Shown here: positions 17,989 to 26,251 of the stretch, piece by piece | Numbering within the stretch: position 1 is the first letter of the stretch | Layout: each line of letters opens with the position of its first letter | The notes under the pieces: generated by a model | The model's database searches: none | What the model was told of the DNA's origin: nothing | The model's input: only the letters and a program-made list of their open reading frames with translations | Origin: Streptomyces sp. NBC_01217 | Lineage (GTDB): Bacteria > Actinomycetota > Actinomycetes > Streptomycetales > Streptomycetaceae | Direction of reading: 5' to 3' | Length of the DNA stretch: 64,000 nt | NCBI RefSeq assembly: GCF_035994185.1 | Contig: NZ_CP108538.1 | Span: forward strand, 2,604,001-2,668,000 | Made by a program: the position numbers and the translations under genes

Positions 17989-18846
17989 ATGTCTGGCCAG
18001 TCGCTGCTCGTACCCGGGGAGATCACTCCCATCCGTTCCGTGCCCGGAAACATCCGGCGTCCCGAATATGTGGGCAAGCCGGCCCCCACCCCGTACACCG
18101 GTCCGGAGATCCAGGACGCCGACACCATCGAGCGCATGCGCATCGCGGGCCGGATCGCCGCGCAGGCGATGGCGGAGGCCGCGAAGCACATCGCGCCGGG
18201 CGTCACGACGGATGAACTCGACCGGGTCGCCCATGAGTTCATGTGCGATCACGGCGCCTACCCGTCGACGCTCGGCTACCGCGGATTCCCCAAGTCGCTC
18301 TGCTCCTCGCTCAACGAGGTGATCTGCCACGGCATCCCGGACTCCACCGTGCTGCGCGACGGCGACATCGTCAACCTCGATGTCACGGCGTACATCAACG
18401 GTGTGCACGGCGACAACAACGCCACGTACTTCTGCGGCGACGTGGACGAGGAGTCCCGGCTGCTCGTGGAGCGCACCGAGGAGTCGCTGAACCGGGCCAT
18501 CAAGGCGGTCCGGCCGGGCCGGCAGATCAATGTCATCGGGCGGGTCATCGAGTCGTACGCGAAGCGCTTCGGGTACGGCGTGGTGCGCGACTTCACCGGG
18601 CACGGGATCAATTCCTCGTTCCACTCCGGTCTGATCATCCCGCACTACGACAGCCCGCACGCGACCACCGTCATACAGCCCGGCATGACGTTCACCATCG
18701 AGCCGATGCTGACGCTGGGCAGCCATGACTACGACATGTGGGACGACGGCTGGACCGTGGTGACGAAGGACCGCAGGCGCACCGCCCAGTTCGAACACAC
18801 GCTGGTGGTGACGGAGACGGGCACCGAGATCCTGACGCTCCCGTAA
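17989..18846 (+). CDS. map: Type I methionine aminopeptidase
   Basis: A 285-residue enzyme that removes the initiator methionine from new proteins. The metal ligands are visible in order: Asp in [20 protein letters not shown] (both Asp), His in DFTGHGIN, Glu in TIEPML and Glu in FEHTLVVT. The N-terminal 40-residue extension with PVGxxRP-like proline motifs fits the actinobacterial subgroup. ATG at 17989 chosen; the open frame extends 30 residues upstream over the divergent gene's promoter. A hairpin follows the stop. Confidence 0.96.
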   Translation: MSGQSLLVPGEITPIRSVPGNIRRPEYVGKPAPTPYTGPEIQDADTIERMRIAGRIAAQAMAEAAKHIAPGVTTDELDRVAHEFMCDHGAYPSTLGYRGFPKSLCSSLNEVICHGIPDSTVLRDGDIVNLDVTAYINGVHGDNNATYFCGDVDEESRLLVERTEESLNRAIKAVRPGRQINVIGRVIESYAKRFGYGVVRDFTGHGINSSFHSGLIIPHYDSPHATTVIQPGMTFTIEPMLTLGSHDYDMWDDGWTVVTKDRRRTAQFEHTLVVTETGTEILTLP

Positions 18847-18868
18847 CCACACGGACAGCTCCTCCGCA

Positions 18869-18914
18869 AGCGGCCGCCCCGTTATCTTTTTCGCGGTCCT
18901 GCAACGGGGCCGCT
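18869..18914. terminator. Imperfect hairpin downstream of map
   Basis: AGCGGCCGCCCCGTT at 18869-18883 pairs with AACGGGGCCGCT at 18903-18914 apart from a three-base bulge, and the loop holds a run of T. It lies 22 bases after the map stop and before the IS110 element. Confidence 0.55.
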
Positions 18915-18929
18915 GGCCTCCGGGCCCGG

Positions 18930-20430
18930 TATGACTGTTGCCCCCTGTCGAAGGCATGACCTGGGGGGTGGTGTCGCCGGGTCCGGGGGTGTTCGTCGGA
19001 GACGCTGATCAGAGGTCCGGCCACCGTCCGGTCCGGCGCAATGCCGGGCAGTTCGCGGGCGGCAGGTCTGCATAACGTGGATGCGCGAGCACGACACCCG
19101 AGCCGAGGCCGGCACCGTCAACACCCCTGGAAGGGTGCGATGTTCGAGATCGAAGACGTGGGCGTGTTCCTCGGCCTGGACGTCGGCAAGTCCGCTCACC
19201 ACGGCCACGGACTCACCCCGGCCGGCAAGAAGGTCTTCGACAAGCCGCTGCCCAACAGCGAACCGAAGCTGCGGGCCGTGTTCGACAAACTTGCCGCGAA
19301 GTTCGGCACCGTCCTGGTCATCGTGGACCAGCCCGCCTCCATCGGTGCCCTCCCGCTGACCGTCGCCCGCGACGCCGGCTGCCGCGTCGCCTACCTGCCC
19401 GGCCTGGCCATGCGCCGGATCGCCGACCTCTACCCCGGCGAGGCCAAGACCGATGCCAAGGACGCCGCGGTGATCGCGGACGCGGCCCGCACCATGCCGC
19501 ACACCCTGCGCTCGCTCGAACTCACCGACGAGATCACCGCCGAGCTCACCGTCCTCGTCGGCTTCGACCAGGACCTCGCCGCAGAGGCCACCCGCACCTC
19601 CAACCGGATACGCGGCCTGCTCACCCAGTTCCACCCCTCCCTGGAACGCGTCCTCGGGCCACGTCTGGACCACCAGGCTGTGACCTGGCTGCTGGAGCGC
19701 TACGGCTCCCCGTCCGCCCTGCGCAAAGCCGGCCGCCGCAGGCTCGTCGAACTGATCCGGCCCAAGGCCCCACGCATGGCCCAGCGGCTGATCGACGAGG
19801 TCTTCGACGCGCTCGACGAGCAAACCGTTGTGGTCCCGGGCGCCGGCACCCTCGACATCGTTATCCCCTCTCTCGCCGCGTCCCTGGCCGCCGTCCACAC
19901 CCAACGCCGGGCAATGGAAGCCCAGATCAACGCCCTGCTGGAGGCCCACCCTCTTTCCCAGGTCCTGACCTCGATGCCCGGCGTCGGCGTCAGGACCGCC
20001 GCCGTCCTGCTGGTCACCGTCGGCGATGGCTCCAGCTTCCCCACCGCCGCCCACCTGGCCTCCTACGCCGGTCTCGCGCCCACGACAAAGCAGTCGGGCA
20101 CCTCTATCCACGGCGAACACGCCCCCCGAGGCGGAAACCGGCAGCTCAAACGCGCCATGTTCCTCTCTGCCTTCGCCTGTATGAACGCCGACCCCGCCTC
20201 CCGCGCCTACTACGACAAGCAACGCGCCCGCGGCAAGACCCACACCCAAGCCCTCCTCCGCCTCGCCCGCCAACGCATCAGCGTCCTGTTCGCCATGCTC
20301 CGCGACGGCACCTTCTACGAGACTCGGGCGCCGAAAGACGTTGAGCTCGCCGCGTGACCCCAGCAACACCGAACTACCCCAAACCCACCACGGGCGCCTT
20401 GACGAAACACATAGAGGCACCCCCGGGCGG
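18930..20430 (+). mobile_element. IS110-family insertion sequence (limits approximate)
   Basis: The transposase gene at 19140-20357 is flanked by about 200 non-coding bases on the left and about 60 on the right, and the flanking genes map and heme oxygenase lie just outside. No terminal inverted repeats are visible, as expected for IS110. A long left non-coding end is the arrangement of the IS110 group, where this part encodes a bridge RNA. Exact ends cannot be fixed without an empty-site comparison. Confidence 0.6.
19140..20357 (+). CDS. IS110-family transposase
   Basis: A 405-residue recombinase. The N-terminal RuvC-like DEDD domain is visible as FLGLDVGKS (first Asp) and KTDAKDAAVIAD (last acidic pair). 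The C-terminal domain has SMPGVGVRTA, then SYAGLAPTTKQSG, with the serine region typical of IS110. The length is normal and there are no frameshifts, so the element may be active. ATG at 19140 follows GGAAGGGTGCG. The gene is an insertion between map and the heme oxygenase gene. Confidence 0.93.
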   Translation: MFEIEDVGVFLGLDVGKSAHHGHGLTPAGKKVFDKPLPNSEPKLRAVFDKLAAKFGTVLVIVDQPASIGALPLTVARDAGCRVAYLPGLAMRRIADLYPGEAKTDAKDAAVIADAARTMPHTLRSLELTDEITAELTVLVGFDQDLAAEATRTSNRIRGLLTQFHPSLERVLGPRLDHQAVTWLLERYGSPSALRKAGRRRLVELIRPKAPRMAQRLIDEVFDALDEQTVVVPGAGTLDIVIPSLAASLAAVHTQRRAMEAQINALLEAHPLSQVLTSMPGVGVRTAAVLLVTVGDGSSFPTAAHLASYAGLAPTTKQSGTSIHGEHAPRGGNRQLKRAMFLSAFACMNADPASRAYYDKQRARGKTHTQALLRLARQRISVLFAMLRDGTFYETRAPKDVELAA

Positions 20431-20507
20431 CCGCTTTTGCGTGCTCCGGCACGGAGGCGGATACGGGCGTATCGTTTTTACCGACAGGCCGTCGGGAAGC
20501 TGTTGAC

Positions 20508-20526
20508 TTAGGTAAGCCTAAGTAAG
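20508..20526. promoter_or_regulatory. Iron box (DtxR/IdeR/DmdR-type operator) upstream of heme oxygenase
   Basis: TTAGGTAAGCCTAAGTAAG matches the first 14 positions of the DtxR consensus TWAGGTWAGSCTWACCTWA and sits in the palindrome ACTTAGG-TAAG-CCTAAGT (20506-20523). It lies 125 bases before the heme oxygenase start, so this gene is likely repressed under iron sufficiency. Confidence 0.75.
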
Positions 20527-20650
20527 AAGATCGGGGATGTCGACAGCCGCTGCCGTACGCAGTCGCTGCCGATGCTCATGCCTCTGTTTCTTCCTCTGCT
20601 CACGCTTTCTCTCTGGACTTCCCGTCCCCCTCGGTCCCCGGAGGCCCGCC

Positions 20651-21316
20651 TTGGACGCAACCGCCGCCGCCACGCCCTTCTCGACGCTGATCCGCACCGC
20701 GTCGCACGAGCAGCACACCGAGGCGGAGACCTCGACCTTCATGAGCGACCTGCTCGGCGGACGCCTCGGAGTCGACGCGTACACGCGCTACACCGAGCAG
20801 CTGTGGTTCGTGTACCAGGCGCTGGAGGAGGGGGCCCAGGCGCTGCGGAGCGACCCGGTCGCCGGTCCGTTCATACAGCCCGAGCTGATGCGCACCGCGG
20901 AGCTGGAGCGCGATCTGGCCCATCTGCGGGGTGCCGGCTGGCGCGAGGGCCTGGCGCCGCTGCCCGCCACGGCCGTGTACGCCGCCCGGGTCGCCGAGTG
21001 CGCCCGCACCTGGCCCGCCGGTTACATCGCGCACCACTACACCCGCTACCTCGGCGACCTCTCGGGCGGCCAGATCATCCGCGACAAGGCGGAGCGGACC
21101 TGGGGCTTCGCGCGCAAGGGTGACGGGGTCCGGTTCTATGTCTTCGAGGGGATCTCCAACCCCGCCTCGTTCAAGCGGGGTTACCGCGAGCTGCTGGACG
21201 CGGTGAACGCGGACGATCTGGAGAAGCAGCGCATCGTCGACGAGTGCAAGCGGGCGTTCGCGCTGAACACGGCGGTGTTCCGGGAGCTGGGCGAGGTGTT
21301 CCCGCTCAGCGCGTAG
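20651..21316 (+). CDS. Heme oxygenase (biliverdin-producing)
   Basis: A 221-residue enzyme that opens heme to biliverdin, carbon monoxide and free iron. SHEQHTEAETSTFM holds the proximal heme histidine and the HxxAE-type helix, and YLGDLSGGQ is the glycine-rich distal helix that contacts bound oxygen. The size fits the HmuO family. I choose the TTG at 20651, which follows GGAGG by 6 bases; the upstream ATG at 20537 would add 38 Cys/Leu-rich residues foreign to the family. It is preceded by an iron box and lies in a block of heme and iron uptake genes. Confidence 0.92.
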   Translation: MDATAAATPFSTLIRTASHEQHTEAETSTFMSDLLGGRLGVDAYTRYTEQLWFVYQALEEGAQALRSDPVAGPFIQPELMRTAELERDLAHLRGAGWREGLAPLPATAVYAARVAECARTWPAGYIAHHYTRYLGDLSGGQIIRDKAERTWGFARKGDGVRFYVFEGISNPASFKRGYRELLDAVNADDLEKQRIVDECKRAFALNTAVFRELGEVFPLSA

Positions 21317-21385
21317 CGCCTTTGCGGCGCGGCGTCGGGGGTGGCCGGGTCGATTGGTCGGCCCGGTTCATCATGCTGTCTTTGC

Positions 21386-21410
21386 CCTCAATCGCCGGAC
21401 GGGCTGGATT
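21386..21410. repeat. Dispersed intergenic repeat, copy 2
   Basis: Matches 17686-17710 at 23 of 25 positions. It is followed by partially repeated TTTTCCGCC segments up to 21440. It lies between the convergent heme oxygenase and PhzF-like genes, where it may act in transcription termination or mRNA end protection. Confidence 0.55.
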
Positions 21411-21464
21411 TTCCGCCCGTCGGGCTGGGTTTTCCGCCGGGCAAGCCGAAATTGGGATGAGGCG

Positions 21465-22199
21465 CTAACCACGGACGACGAGGGCGACGCGGCCTCCGAT
21501 CTCCACTGTGCCGTCGGGTGCGGGTGCGGTGAGGATCTGGGAGCCGCGTCCTTGTGCGATGTTGAGGGCGCGGCCCAGCTCCGCGCTGAGCAGCAGTGCC
21601 GCAGCCCCCGTCGCCTCGTCCTCCACGATCCCCCCGGTGCAAGCCCCGGCTCCACCGGAGCGGCTGACGCCGCGCTCATCGATTCGCCGCGGGAACGCCC
21701 GCGCCCTGACCCGTCCCGCCGCCTCGTCCTCCCAGGCCCATACGTACAGCCAGCCCTCGCCCGGCGGCGGCCCGGTCAGCGCCTCCACCTCGGCGACGGA
21801 CGCGTACCGCTCCAGCGTGCGCGGCGGCGCCCACTCGGGGCGTGCGGTGATCCAGGTGAACTCCCCGTCCTGGCGGGCGAAGATCTCCCCGACCGGCAGC
21901 TCCAGGATCTCCAGATCGAGCAGCCAGGCGGTGCCGACGAGCGGATGCCCGGCAAAGGGGAGGCGGAGTCCCGGGGTGTAGATGTCGACGTGCCCGCGCT
22001 CGGGGTCGTCGACGAACACGGTCTCGCTGAAGCCGAGCCGGCGGGCCAGCGCCTGCCGGGACGCCTCGTCGGGGTATGTACGCCCGTCGCGTACGACACC
22101 GAGGTGGTTGCCGTACCGGCCGTCGGGACCGCAGAACACGCGCAGTACGTCGATGCCTGCGGGTACGTCGAAGTCGCTGTCGCTCACGTGGGCATTCAA
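21465..22199 (-). CDS. PhzF-family isomerase-like protein
   Basis: A 244-residue protein of the PhzF/diaminopimelate-epimerase-like fold. Visible are LRVFCGPDGRYGNHLGVV at the start, LGFSETVFVDD with the conserved glutamate, FAGHPLVGTAWLL, and EATGAAALLLSAELG near the end. Members isomerise or bind small metabolites; the substrate is unknown. The ATG at 22199 opens MNAHVSDSDFDVPAG. It separates the heme oxygenase from the HtaA-like genes, and a very stable hairpin lies just upstream. A second, longer PhzF homologue lies at 40363. Confidence 0.82.
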   Translation of the reverse strand: MNAHVSDSDFDVPAGIDVLRVFCGPDGRYGNHLGVVRDGRTYPDEASRQALARRLGFSETVFVDDPERGHVDIYTPGLRLPFAGHPLVGTAWLLDLEILELPVGEIFARQDGEFTWITARPEWAPPRTLERYASVAEVEALTGPPPGEGWLYVWAWEDEAAGRVRARAFPRRIDERGVSRSGGAGACTGGIVEDEATGAAALLLSAELGRALNIAQGRGSQILTAPAPDGTVEIGGRVALVVRG

Positions 22200-22200
22200 G

Positions 22201-22247
22201 CACCGCCCGGGTGACGGCCGTACAGCTGGGCCGTCACCCGGGCGGTG
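22201..22247. terminator. 19-bp perfect hairpin between the HtaA and PhzF genes
   Basis: Bases 22201-22219 are the exact reverse complement of 22229-22247, with a 9-base loop. On the minus strand it comes 22 bases after the HtaA-like stop (22269) and just before the PhzF start (22199), so it most likely ends the htaA transcript. Confidence 0.75.
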
Positions 22248-22268
22248 TCGCCGGGCGGTGCGGGCGGA

Positions 22269-23797
22269 TCAGACGGTACGGCGACGGCGGGCGGCGATCA
22301 CGGCCCCGGCGCCGGTCGCCACGACGAGACCCGAGGCGGCGATCAGGGCGCCCGTCGGGACCTCGGAGCCGGTGGCGGCGAGGGAGCCGGAGCCGCCGAC
22401 CGAGCCGCCGCCCACGCTGCCTGCGCCGGTGGCCGTGGAGCCTCCCGCCTGGCCGGTGGAGCCCGTGGAACCGGTGGAGCCGGTGCCGCCCGGGAGATCG
22501 GCGTCCTCGTCGAGGGCGACCGCGACGGTCAGCGCGTCGAGCTGCTCGCCCGCCTGGTACATGCCGCCGAAGGCCTCGGTGCCGTCGGCGGTGAGGGTCG
22601 CCGGGACGGCCGAGAGGGTCACCACGCCGTCCTTGGCCGCGAGTTCGCCCTTCGGCAGCTTCAGGTCGGCGACGGCCAGGCCGGTGTAGGTGTTGGCCTT
22701 CCCGGTCTCGCGGTCCTTGGTGGAGACGTCCGAGATGAGCGTGCCCTTCGTCCCGTTCACCTGGATCTCCACATCGGTGAGGGAGAGGTCGAGGGCGTAG
22801 GAGCCGTTCTCCTCGTGGCCCAGGAAGCGGACCTTGCCGTCGAAGCCGGCGTCGAGGGTCTGCTCGTCGGCGTCGAAGTGGCCGGTGGCGTCCGGGAATC
22901 GGTAGCCGTCGCCGGTCGCGGTGGCGCCGGCCGTGGTCTCGACCTTGCCGTGGGCGATCGGGCCGGTGACGTACGTACGGAAGGACTTCTTGACGCCCCA
23001 GTCCAGGGTGCCGTCGACGATCGCGCCGTCGGTGGCGGCCGGCTTTCCGGTGGCCGGGGCGGACGGGGATGCGGTGGAGGTGGGCTTCCCCGTGGGCTTG
23101 GTGGTCGGCTTCGTGGTGGGCTTCGTCGTCGGCTTCGTGGTCGGTTCGGTGGTGGGGGCCGCGACGGGCGTCACCGAGAGCGTGGCCGGGTCGAGCACCT
23201 CGCCCTCCTTGTACTGGCCGTTGAACGCCTCGGAGCCCGCCTTCGTCAGCGTCGCCGGGATGTCCTTGAAGACCATCGCGCCGCCCGCGCCCTGGCCGGG
23301 CTTCACCGCCGACAGGTCGAGAGCCGCGAACGCCACGTCGTTGCTGGTGCCTTCGGGCGTCGCCACGTCTACGGTGATCGCGCCGCCGGTGCCGGACGTG
23401 GAGAGCTTCACGTCCGAGAGCGTGATGTCGAGAACGCCCCCGTGGGCGTAGAAGTTGACGCCGCCACCGAAGGCGGTGTCGGTGCCATGGGTGGCCGTGT
23501 CGTAGGTGCCCTTGCCGTTGACGAAGGTGAACACACCGTTGTCGGGGGCCTGGGTGGCGCCGTCCTTGACGGTGATCTTCCCGCCGGAGAACGACGAGGC
23601 GAGGTACTTGCGGAAGGACTCCTTGAGGCCCCATTCCAGCGTGCCGTCCTTCAGCTCCAGCTTCGGCGCCGCGGCGGCCGCCCCGTCGGGGGCGGTGCTG
23701 TCGGCGGCGAGCGCCGGAAGGGCGAACACGGTCGCGCCGAGGCGGCCGCCGTGGCGACGGCGGCGGCGAGAGCTATGGGACGGCGGGTGGCTGCCAT
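22269..23797 (-). CDS. Two-domain HtaA-like heme-binding surface protein with sortase signal; frameshift in signal peptide
   Basis: About 510 residues if the frame is restored. Two HtaA-type repeats start LEWGLKESFRKYL and LDWGVKKSFRTYV and end in LTKAGSEAFNGQYKEGE and LTADGTEAFGGMYQAGE. A (TKPT)n linker separates them. The C-terminus is a cell-wall sorting signal, LAATG, then a hydrophobic stretch and RRRR, of the LAXTG class used by Streptomyces class E sortases. HtaA domains bind heme and hand it to HmuTUV importers. ATG at 23797 (GAGGAG upstream) opens MAATRRPIALAAAVATAA, but the signal peptide then shifts frame near 23745: one extra C would restore the reading to ALAAD. Downstream only a GTG at 23729 without a ribosome site exists. 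Real mutation or base-call error cannot be told apart here. Confidence 0.75.
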
Positions 23798-23859
23798 GGT
23801 CGTTGGTCTCCTCAGGAAATGACAGGAAATGAATCGGGGGTGGTGCCGGGGACGGGGGT

Positions 23860-24259
23860 CTAGTCGGTGTTCTGCCGGGTGCCGGCGCGGCGGCGGGTCA
23901 CGTACAGCGCGCCCGCCGCGGCGGCGAGCACGCCCGCGCCGCCGATGCCGAGGTACAGCCCGGTGCGGGAACCGGAACCGGCGTCGGACGCCGATGCCGC
24001 GGTGGTGGTCTTCGCCGTGGGCGATCCGGACGGTTCGGCGACGCTGCCCAGGTCGGGCAGGGCGGGCAGTTCGGCCGCGGTGTCGCAGGCGACGGCCAGC
24101 GACACCGGGTCCATCGCGGTGCCCGCCCTGTAGAGCGAGCCGAACGCCGCGGCGCCGTCGGCGGTGAGCGCCGCGGGGGCCTCGGTGAGGACGGCGAGAC
24201 CGTCCTTCGGCGTGAAGTCCTTCGCGGTGAAGGTGACGAGCGGGACGGCCTCGTTTCGC
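23860..24259 (-). pseudogene. HtaA-domain protein, C-terminal fragment (5' end lost)
   Basis: About 130 residues from VPLVTFTAKDFTPKDG to the stop match the end of an HtaA domain (APAALTADGAAAFGSLYRAGTAMDP) followed by a Thr/Ser linker, a hydrophobic segment (LYLGIGGAGVLAAAAGALYV) and the basic tail TRRRAG. The signal peptide and most of the domain are absent: upstream the frame runs antisense through the hmuV-like sequence and has no sense. It would have been a single-domain membrane-anchored heme protein, lying 62 bases before the two-domain gene on the same strand. Confidence 0.7.
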
Positions 24260-24907
24260 TCACCGTCGCTCGTGACGCACGCGGGCGAAGTGCTGGCGCT
24301 CGTCGGGCCCAACGGGGCAGGGAAGTCGACCCTGCTGGCGGCGCTGGCCGCCGAACTGGCCCTGCGCCGGGCCGTGCTGCCGCAGTCCGCCACGCTGTCG
24401 TTCCCGTTCCCGGTGGAGGACGTCGTACGCATGGGACGGGCGCCGTGGGCCGGGACGGAGCGGGCGGACGAGGACGATCCGGCGGTCGCCGCGGCGATGG
24501 CGGCCACCGAGGTGACCGAGTTCGCCGCACGCCCCTTCTCCGCGCTGTCCGGCGGCGAACGGGCCCGGGTCGCGCTCGCCAGGGTGCTGGCGCAGCGCGC
24601 CCCACTGCTGCTGCTCGACGAGCCGACCGCGGCGCTCGATCTGCGCCACCAGGAACTGGTGCTGCGGATCTGCCGGGAGCGGGCCGGGGCCGGTGACGCG
24701 GTCGTCGTCGTGCTGCACGATCTGGGGCTGGCCGCGGCGTACGCGGACCGGGCCGTCGTGCTGCACGGCGGGCGGATCGCGGTGGCGGGCCCGCCCGCCG
24801 AGGTGTTCACGGGCGAGCTGCTCGGCGAGGTCTACCGGCAGCCCGTCGAGGTGTTCGCGCATCCACGGACCGGGACGCCCCTCGTCGTACCGACAAGAAC
24901 CGCTTGA
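24260..24907 (+). pseudogene. hmuV: Heme ABC importer ATPase HmuV, 5'-truncated and internally deleted
   Basis: The plus frame reads THAGEVLALVGPNGAGKST, then SALSGGERARVALARVL (signature), LLLLDEPTAALD (Walker B) and VVVLHDLGLAAAYADR, which identify a HmuV-type ATPase. The usual 25 or so N-terminal residues before AGEVLAL are missing, and only 18 residues separate Walker A from the Gln of AVLPQ, where about 45 are normal, so an in-frame internal piece is also lost. No good start exists; a GTG at 24272 falls inside the domain. It is joined head to head with the HtaA fragment. HmuT and HmuU genes are absent from the window. Confidence 0.72.
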
Positions 24908-25009
24908 CCATTGCTTGACCCCTCCATGGGTTGCCCATGAACTGCTCGTGATCGCCTTGTTCCCGCATCGCGCGGATGAGAGCTGAATCACTGCACCCGG
25001 GGGTATCGG

Positions 25010-25043
25010 TGAGGTAAGCCTCCATTAAGTTAGGTCCGCCTCA
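25010..25043. promoter_or_regulatory. Two overlapping iron boxes upstream of efeO
   Basis: TGAGGTAAGCCTCCATTAA (25010-25028) and TTAAGTTAGGTCCGCCTCA (25025-25043) each match the 19-bp DtxR/IdeR consensus at about 14 positions and overlap by four bases. They lie 52-85 bases before the efeO start, a position suited to repression by an iron-loaded DmdR-type regulator. Confidence 0.7.
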
Positions 25044-25094
25044 CTTGTCTTTGTCCGGTCTTCTCCTCCTTCTCCTTCATCTTGTGGAGCCCGC

Positions 25095-26231
25095 ATGCGA
25101 GCCGTTCGTTCCTCCGTCGTCACCGCTGCCGCGGCCGTGGCCGCACTGACCGCCGTCACGGGCTGCGCCGAGAAGAGCGACGGCAAGGGTGACGGCGCCG
25201 TGCAGGTCGTCGCGAAGGACGACTCCTGCGAGGTGTCGAAGAAGAAGCTGCCGGCCGGTCACATCGAGCTGGCCGTGCAGAACAAGGGCTCGAAGGTCAC
25301 CGAGGTCTACGTCCTGTTCCCGGACGACCGCATCGTCGCCGAGCGCGAGAACATCGGCCCCGGCACCAAGGCCGCCATCACGGCCGAGATCAAGGCCGGT
25401 TCGTACGAGATCGCCTGCAAGCCCGGCATGAAGGGCAACGGCATCCGGCAGAAGATCGAGGTCACCGGCGCCAACGCGGCCAAGCGCAGCCCCGAGATGG
25501 ACAAGGCCGTCGCCGCCTACCGCACGTACGTCCAGGCCCAGGCCGACGAGACGCTGCCGAAGGCGAAGGCCTTCACGGACGCCGTCGCCGCCGGTGACAT
25601 CGAGGCCGCCAAGAAGGTCTACGCCGACTCCCGGCTCGGCTGGGAGCGCACGGAGCCGGTCGCCGAGTCCTTCGGCGACATCGACCCGAAGGTCGACATC
25701 CGCGAGGACGGCCTGGAGGACGGCCAGAAGTGGACCGGCTGGCACCGCCTGGAGAAGGCGCTGTGGCAGGACAAGAAGCTGGGCGCCGAGGAGAAGGCCC
25801 TCGCCCCGGTCCTCTACAAGGACCTGCTCGACTGGCAGAAGCGGGTCGGCACGGCGGAGATCACCCCGACCTCGATGGCCAACGGTGCCAAGGAACTCCT
25901 CGACGAGGTCGCGACCGGCAAGGTCACCGGCGAGGAGGAGCGCTACAGCCACACCGACCTCGTCGACTTCAAGGCCAACGTCGAGGGCGCGCAGCAGTCC
26001 TACGAGCTGCTGAAGCCGATCGCCTCGAAGAACGACCCGGCGCTGACGGCGTCCCTGGACAAGCAGTTCGCGGCGCTGAACACGCTGCTGGACAAGTACC
26101 GCACGGACAAGAGCTCGTACGAGTTCACCTCGTACGAGAAGGTCGGCAAGGCGGACCGCAAGGAGCTCTCGGACGCGGTCAACGCGCTGGCCGAGCCGCT
26201 GTCCAAGCTCGCCGCCGCGGTCACCAAGTAA
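25095..26231 (+). CDS. efeO: EfeO-type periplasmic iron-uptake lipoprotein (cupredoxin plus M75 domain)
   Basis: A 378-residue exported protein. The signal ends in the lipobox VTGC, so the mature protein is lipid-anchored. Residues 35-120 form a cupredoxin-like domain (DDSCEVSKKKLPAGHIELAV, YEIACKPGMKG), and the rest is an M75/imelysin domain with the HxxE motif in GWHRLEKALW. EfeO captures ferric or ferrous iron outside the membrane and passes it to the EfeU permease. Iron boxes precede it and efeB starts 20 bases after its stop. Confidence 0.93.
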   Translation: MRAVRSSVVTAAAAVAALTAVTGCAEKSDGKGDGAVQVVAKDDSCEVSKKKLPAGHIELAVQNKGSKVTEVYVLFPDDRIVAERENIGPGTKAAITAEIKAGSYEIACKPGMKGNGIRQKIEVTGANAAKRSPEMDKAVAAYRTYVQAQADETLPKAKAFTDAVAAGDIEAAKKVYADSRLGWERTEPVAESFGDIDPKVDIREDGLEDGQKWTGWHRLEKALWQDKKLGAEEKALAPVLYKDLLDWQKRVGTAEITPTSMANGAKELLDEVATGKVTGEEERYSHTDLVDFKANVEGAQQSYELLKPIASKNDPALTASLDKQFAALNTLLDKYRTDKSSYEFTSYEKVGKADRKELSDAVNALAEPLSKLAAAVTK

Positions 26232-26251
26232 CGGACGGGGAGGCTCCGGTC

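Noticed and set aside
18882..20420. 512-residue minus-strand frame opposite the IS110 transposase
   Set aside because: Gly/Val-rich antisense shadow; the transposase frame has the IS110 motifs.
23860..24810. Full 316-residue minus frame as one protein
   Set aside because: Only the last 130 residues are sensible; the first part is antisense to the hmuV-like sequence, which shows Walker and signature motifs.
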